Positions 32,144 to 33,340 of a DNA stretch of 33,340 nucleotides are shown here, in pieces (positions within the stretch are counted from its first letter, which is position 1; each line of letters opens with the position of its first letter). This stretch comes from an uncultured Chlorobiota bacterium. GTDB lineage: Bacteria > Bacteroidota > Kapaibacteriia > OLB7. The notes below the pieces were generated by a model. The model had not been told where the DNA came from. It made no database searches and saw only the letters and a program-made list of their open reading frames with translations. The position numbers and the translations under genes were made by a program. Location: contig CAMLOB010000001.1 of assembly GCA_946481475.1 (NCBI GenBank), positions 1 through 33,340 on the forward strand, given 5' to 3'.

Positions 32144-33340
32144 TCACTGAATCACACGCAGCAGTTTATGTACTTCTCCCTCCTCTGTCGTTAAACGGAT
32201 GACGTAGATACCTGAACCGAGTCGGGCAAGATTGCAGGTTGTCCGGTATAATCCCGCCTCCAATGTCTCATCCAGCAAAACTTGGACATTTCGTCCCAGG
32301 AGATCACAGACTTCCAGGCGGACATGCCGGGTTCGCTCGACCCTATAGGAAAGTATGACCTCAGTCGTTGCCGGATTCGGCATCGCACTTATCTGCAATG
32401 ACCTTTCTTGTTCAGGTTCGGAGATTCCGGACGTTGGTGTAATCGGTTCGTCCGCATCCAGAACATCCAGTGAGGACGTCAGTCGCACTGCTCGCAGTTG
32501 CAGTCCCAATCGGGAATCACCAAACGGGACTCCCCCTTCAGATGAGAAGCCGTGCTCTTCGGTCAGGACATAGAGCGTTCCATCCGGACCGAAACCGGTC
32601 TCTGCATCCCAGACGAACGATGTCGTATCGCTCAGGAAGTCGAGCCCCGGAACAGTCTTCCAGGAGAGGGAAGGGTCTGTCAGATCTCGTAAACCGAGAA
32701 ATCTGCGCCCGTTATTCGGATTAAGAGAGTCTATAGCTCTGGGAACCACCTGATACGAGATGACTGATTGTCGATCTTCGCTCAACGAAACTGCGGGATT
32801 ACCGAACGTGACGGTGGAATCCCACGACGTCACTCTCTCCACATTCCAGACTCCGGTCATCGGGTCGCGCAACGCACTGGAAAGCCCGGCATCGTACCGT
32901 CCGTTTTCGAAGTATCGAGACTCGGTCCAGGCGGCGAGTCCCGTTCCGTCTCTTCCATCGGCAGCCAGCTCGTCAAACGTTACCCCCCTCTCCGTCTCAG
33001 CGAGGACGACCGGCTCCTGCCAGTTGGAGCCGGTCCATGTCGAGCGAAGGACCTCCATATTCCCACCGTCACGCCCTTCGTGAATCCACAGCAGTTCGGC
33101 CTCTGCGTCGTTCAACCTCACAAGTGCAGGAGAGCGATTGGTTCCCACCATAGCGGCGACACGCTCCGGAGCCGACAGACTCAGTCGATTGCCGGATCGG
33201 GACACGACCGCATACCAGAGCTCCGATCCGTCCTTCGTCTCGTTCAGACTCATCCATACCAGCAACCCGATGCCGTCATCGAAGGCAAGGACCTGCGGTT
33301 CACCTTCCGCTCTCCCTGTTGATAATCCGAGCGTATCGTC
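32144..33340 (-). CDS. T9SS cargo protein, N-terminus beyond the window
   Basis: The frame is open from base 33340 to a stop at 32144-32146, giving 398 residues of a longer protein. The visible part has recurring beta-propeller-like strands: GIGLLVWMSLNETKDGSELW, ALVRLNDAEAELLWIHEG, NWQEPVVLAETERGVTFDE and FVWDAETGFGPDGTLYVLTE. They resemble sialidase or PD40-type blades but carry no diagnostic Asp-box that I can see. The last 85 residues are a textbook Por secretion tail: ISAMPNPATTEVILSYRVE, VRLEVCDLLGRNVQVLLDE, LGSGIYVIRLTTEEGEVHK, and terminal LLRVIQ. This predicts T9SS export and surface attachment. Function otherwise is unknown. Confidence 0.8.
   Translation of the reverse strand, partial: DDTLGLSTGRAEGEPQVLAFDDGIGLLVWMSLNETKDGSELWYAVVSRSGNRLSLSAPERVAAMVGTNRSPALVRLNDAEAELLWIHEGRDGGNMEVLRSTWTGSNWQEPVVLAETERGVTFDELAADGRDGTGLAAWTESRYFENGRYDAGLSSALRDPMTGVWNVERVTSWDSTVTFGNPAVSLSEDRQSVISYQVVPRAIDSLNPNNGRRFLGLRDLTDPSLSWKTVPGLDFLSDTTSFVWDAETGFGPDGTLYVLTEEHGFSSEGGVPFGDSRLGLQLRAVRLTSSLDVLDADEPITPTSGISEPEQERSLQISAMPNPATTEVILSYRVERTRHVRLEVCDLLGRNVQVLLDETLEAGLYRTTCNLARLGSGIYVIRLTTEEGEVHKLLRVIQ

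Noticed and set aside
31314..32147. Minus-strand open frame of 277 codons spanning the gap before the PorE-like gene
   Set aside because: It crosses repeats and hairpins and then overlaps the PorE-like gene out of frame. A hydrophobic run alone is not enough to call a gene.

Overview
The window looks like chromosome from a GC-rich bacterium of the Bacteroidota/Chlorobi (FCB) side of the tree, perhaps a Kapabacteria- or Ignavibacteria-like lineage. The reasons are several proteins with C-terminal domains of the type IX secretion (T9SS) sorting type, two PorE-like PD40/OmpA proteins, TonB-dependent receptors, TAnnTTTG-like promoter hexamers, and mostly absent Shine-Dalgarno signals. No rRNA, tRNA, CRISPR array, phage or transposase gene was seen. 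The phylum assignment is inference.

Layout. 1-1392 (-): SF2 helicase, cut by the left edge. 1813-2580 (+): SIMPL-domain periplasmic protein. 2853-5039 (-): RecG. 5214-10715 (+): three envelope genes (VWA/choice-of-anchor-D secreted protein, small beta-barrel, PD40-OmpA-like protein). 10718-11659 (+): hemF with two in-frame stop codons. 12006-12596 (+): Maf pyrophosphatase. 12885-14120 (+): secreted M23 peptidase. 14217-16725 (+): APC amino-acid permease overlapping a family 9 glycosyltransferase. 16903-20136 (-): large metallopeptidase/TolB-propeller/beta-barrel fusion. 20264-25877 (+): small CxxC protein, His-rich lipoprotein, ZnuD-like TonB receptor and a second TonB receptor, possibly a metal-uptake cluster. 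26034-27533 (-): A+T-rich DUF6891-like secreted protein. 27674-28903 (-): secreted endonuclease/exonuclease/phosphatase. 29045-31615 (-): PorE-like lipoprotein. 32144-33340 (-): T9SS cargo protein cut by the right edge.

How genes fit together. Most of the window builds or uses the cell envelope: T9SS cargo (four proteins), PorE-like peptidoglycan anchors, outer-membrane barrels and TonB receptors. RecG, Maf and HemF are scattered housekeeping genes.

The most unusual feature is intergenic. At least eight families of degenerate short-word repeats (for example TGAGCTATGAGC, TTTGCGTCTTTGC, GACTCTTGACTC, TTCAACTATTCAAC, CTTTGTGTCCTTTGTG, ATCCGTG, AATCGAAAATCG) fill the gaps between genes. Several arrays begin exactly at, or supply, the stop codon of a flanking gene. 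Some are paired head-to-head into large imperfect palindromes. One word family is embedded at the same junction inside another at three separate loci. These arrays and the broken hemF are the observations most worth follow-up.
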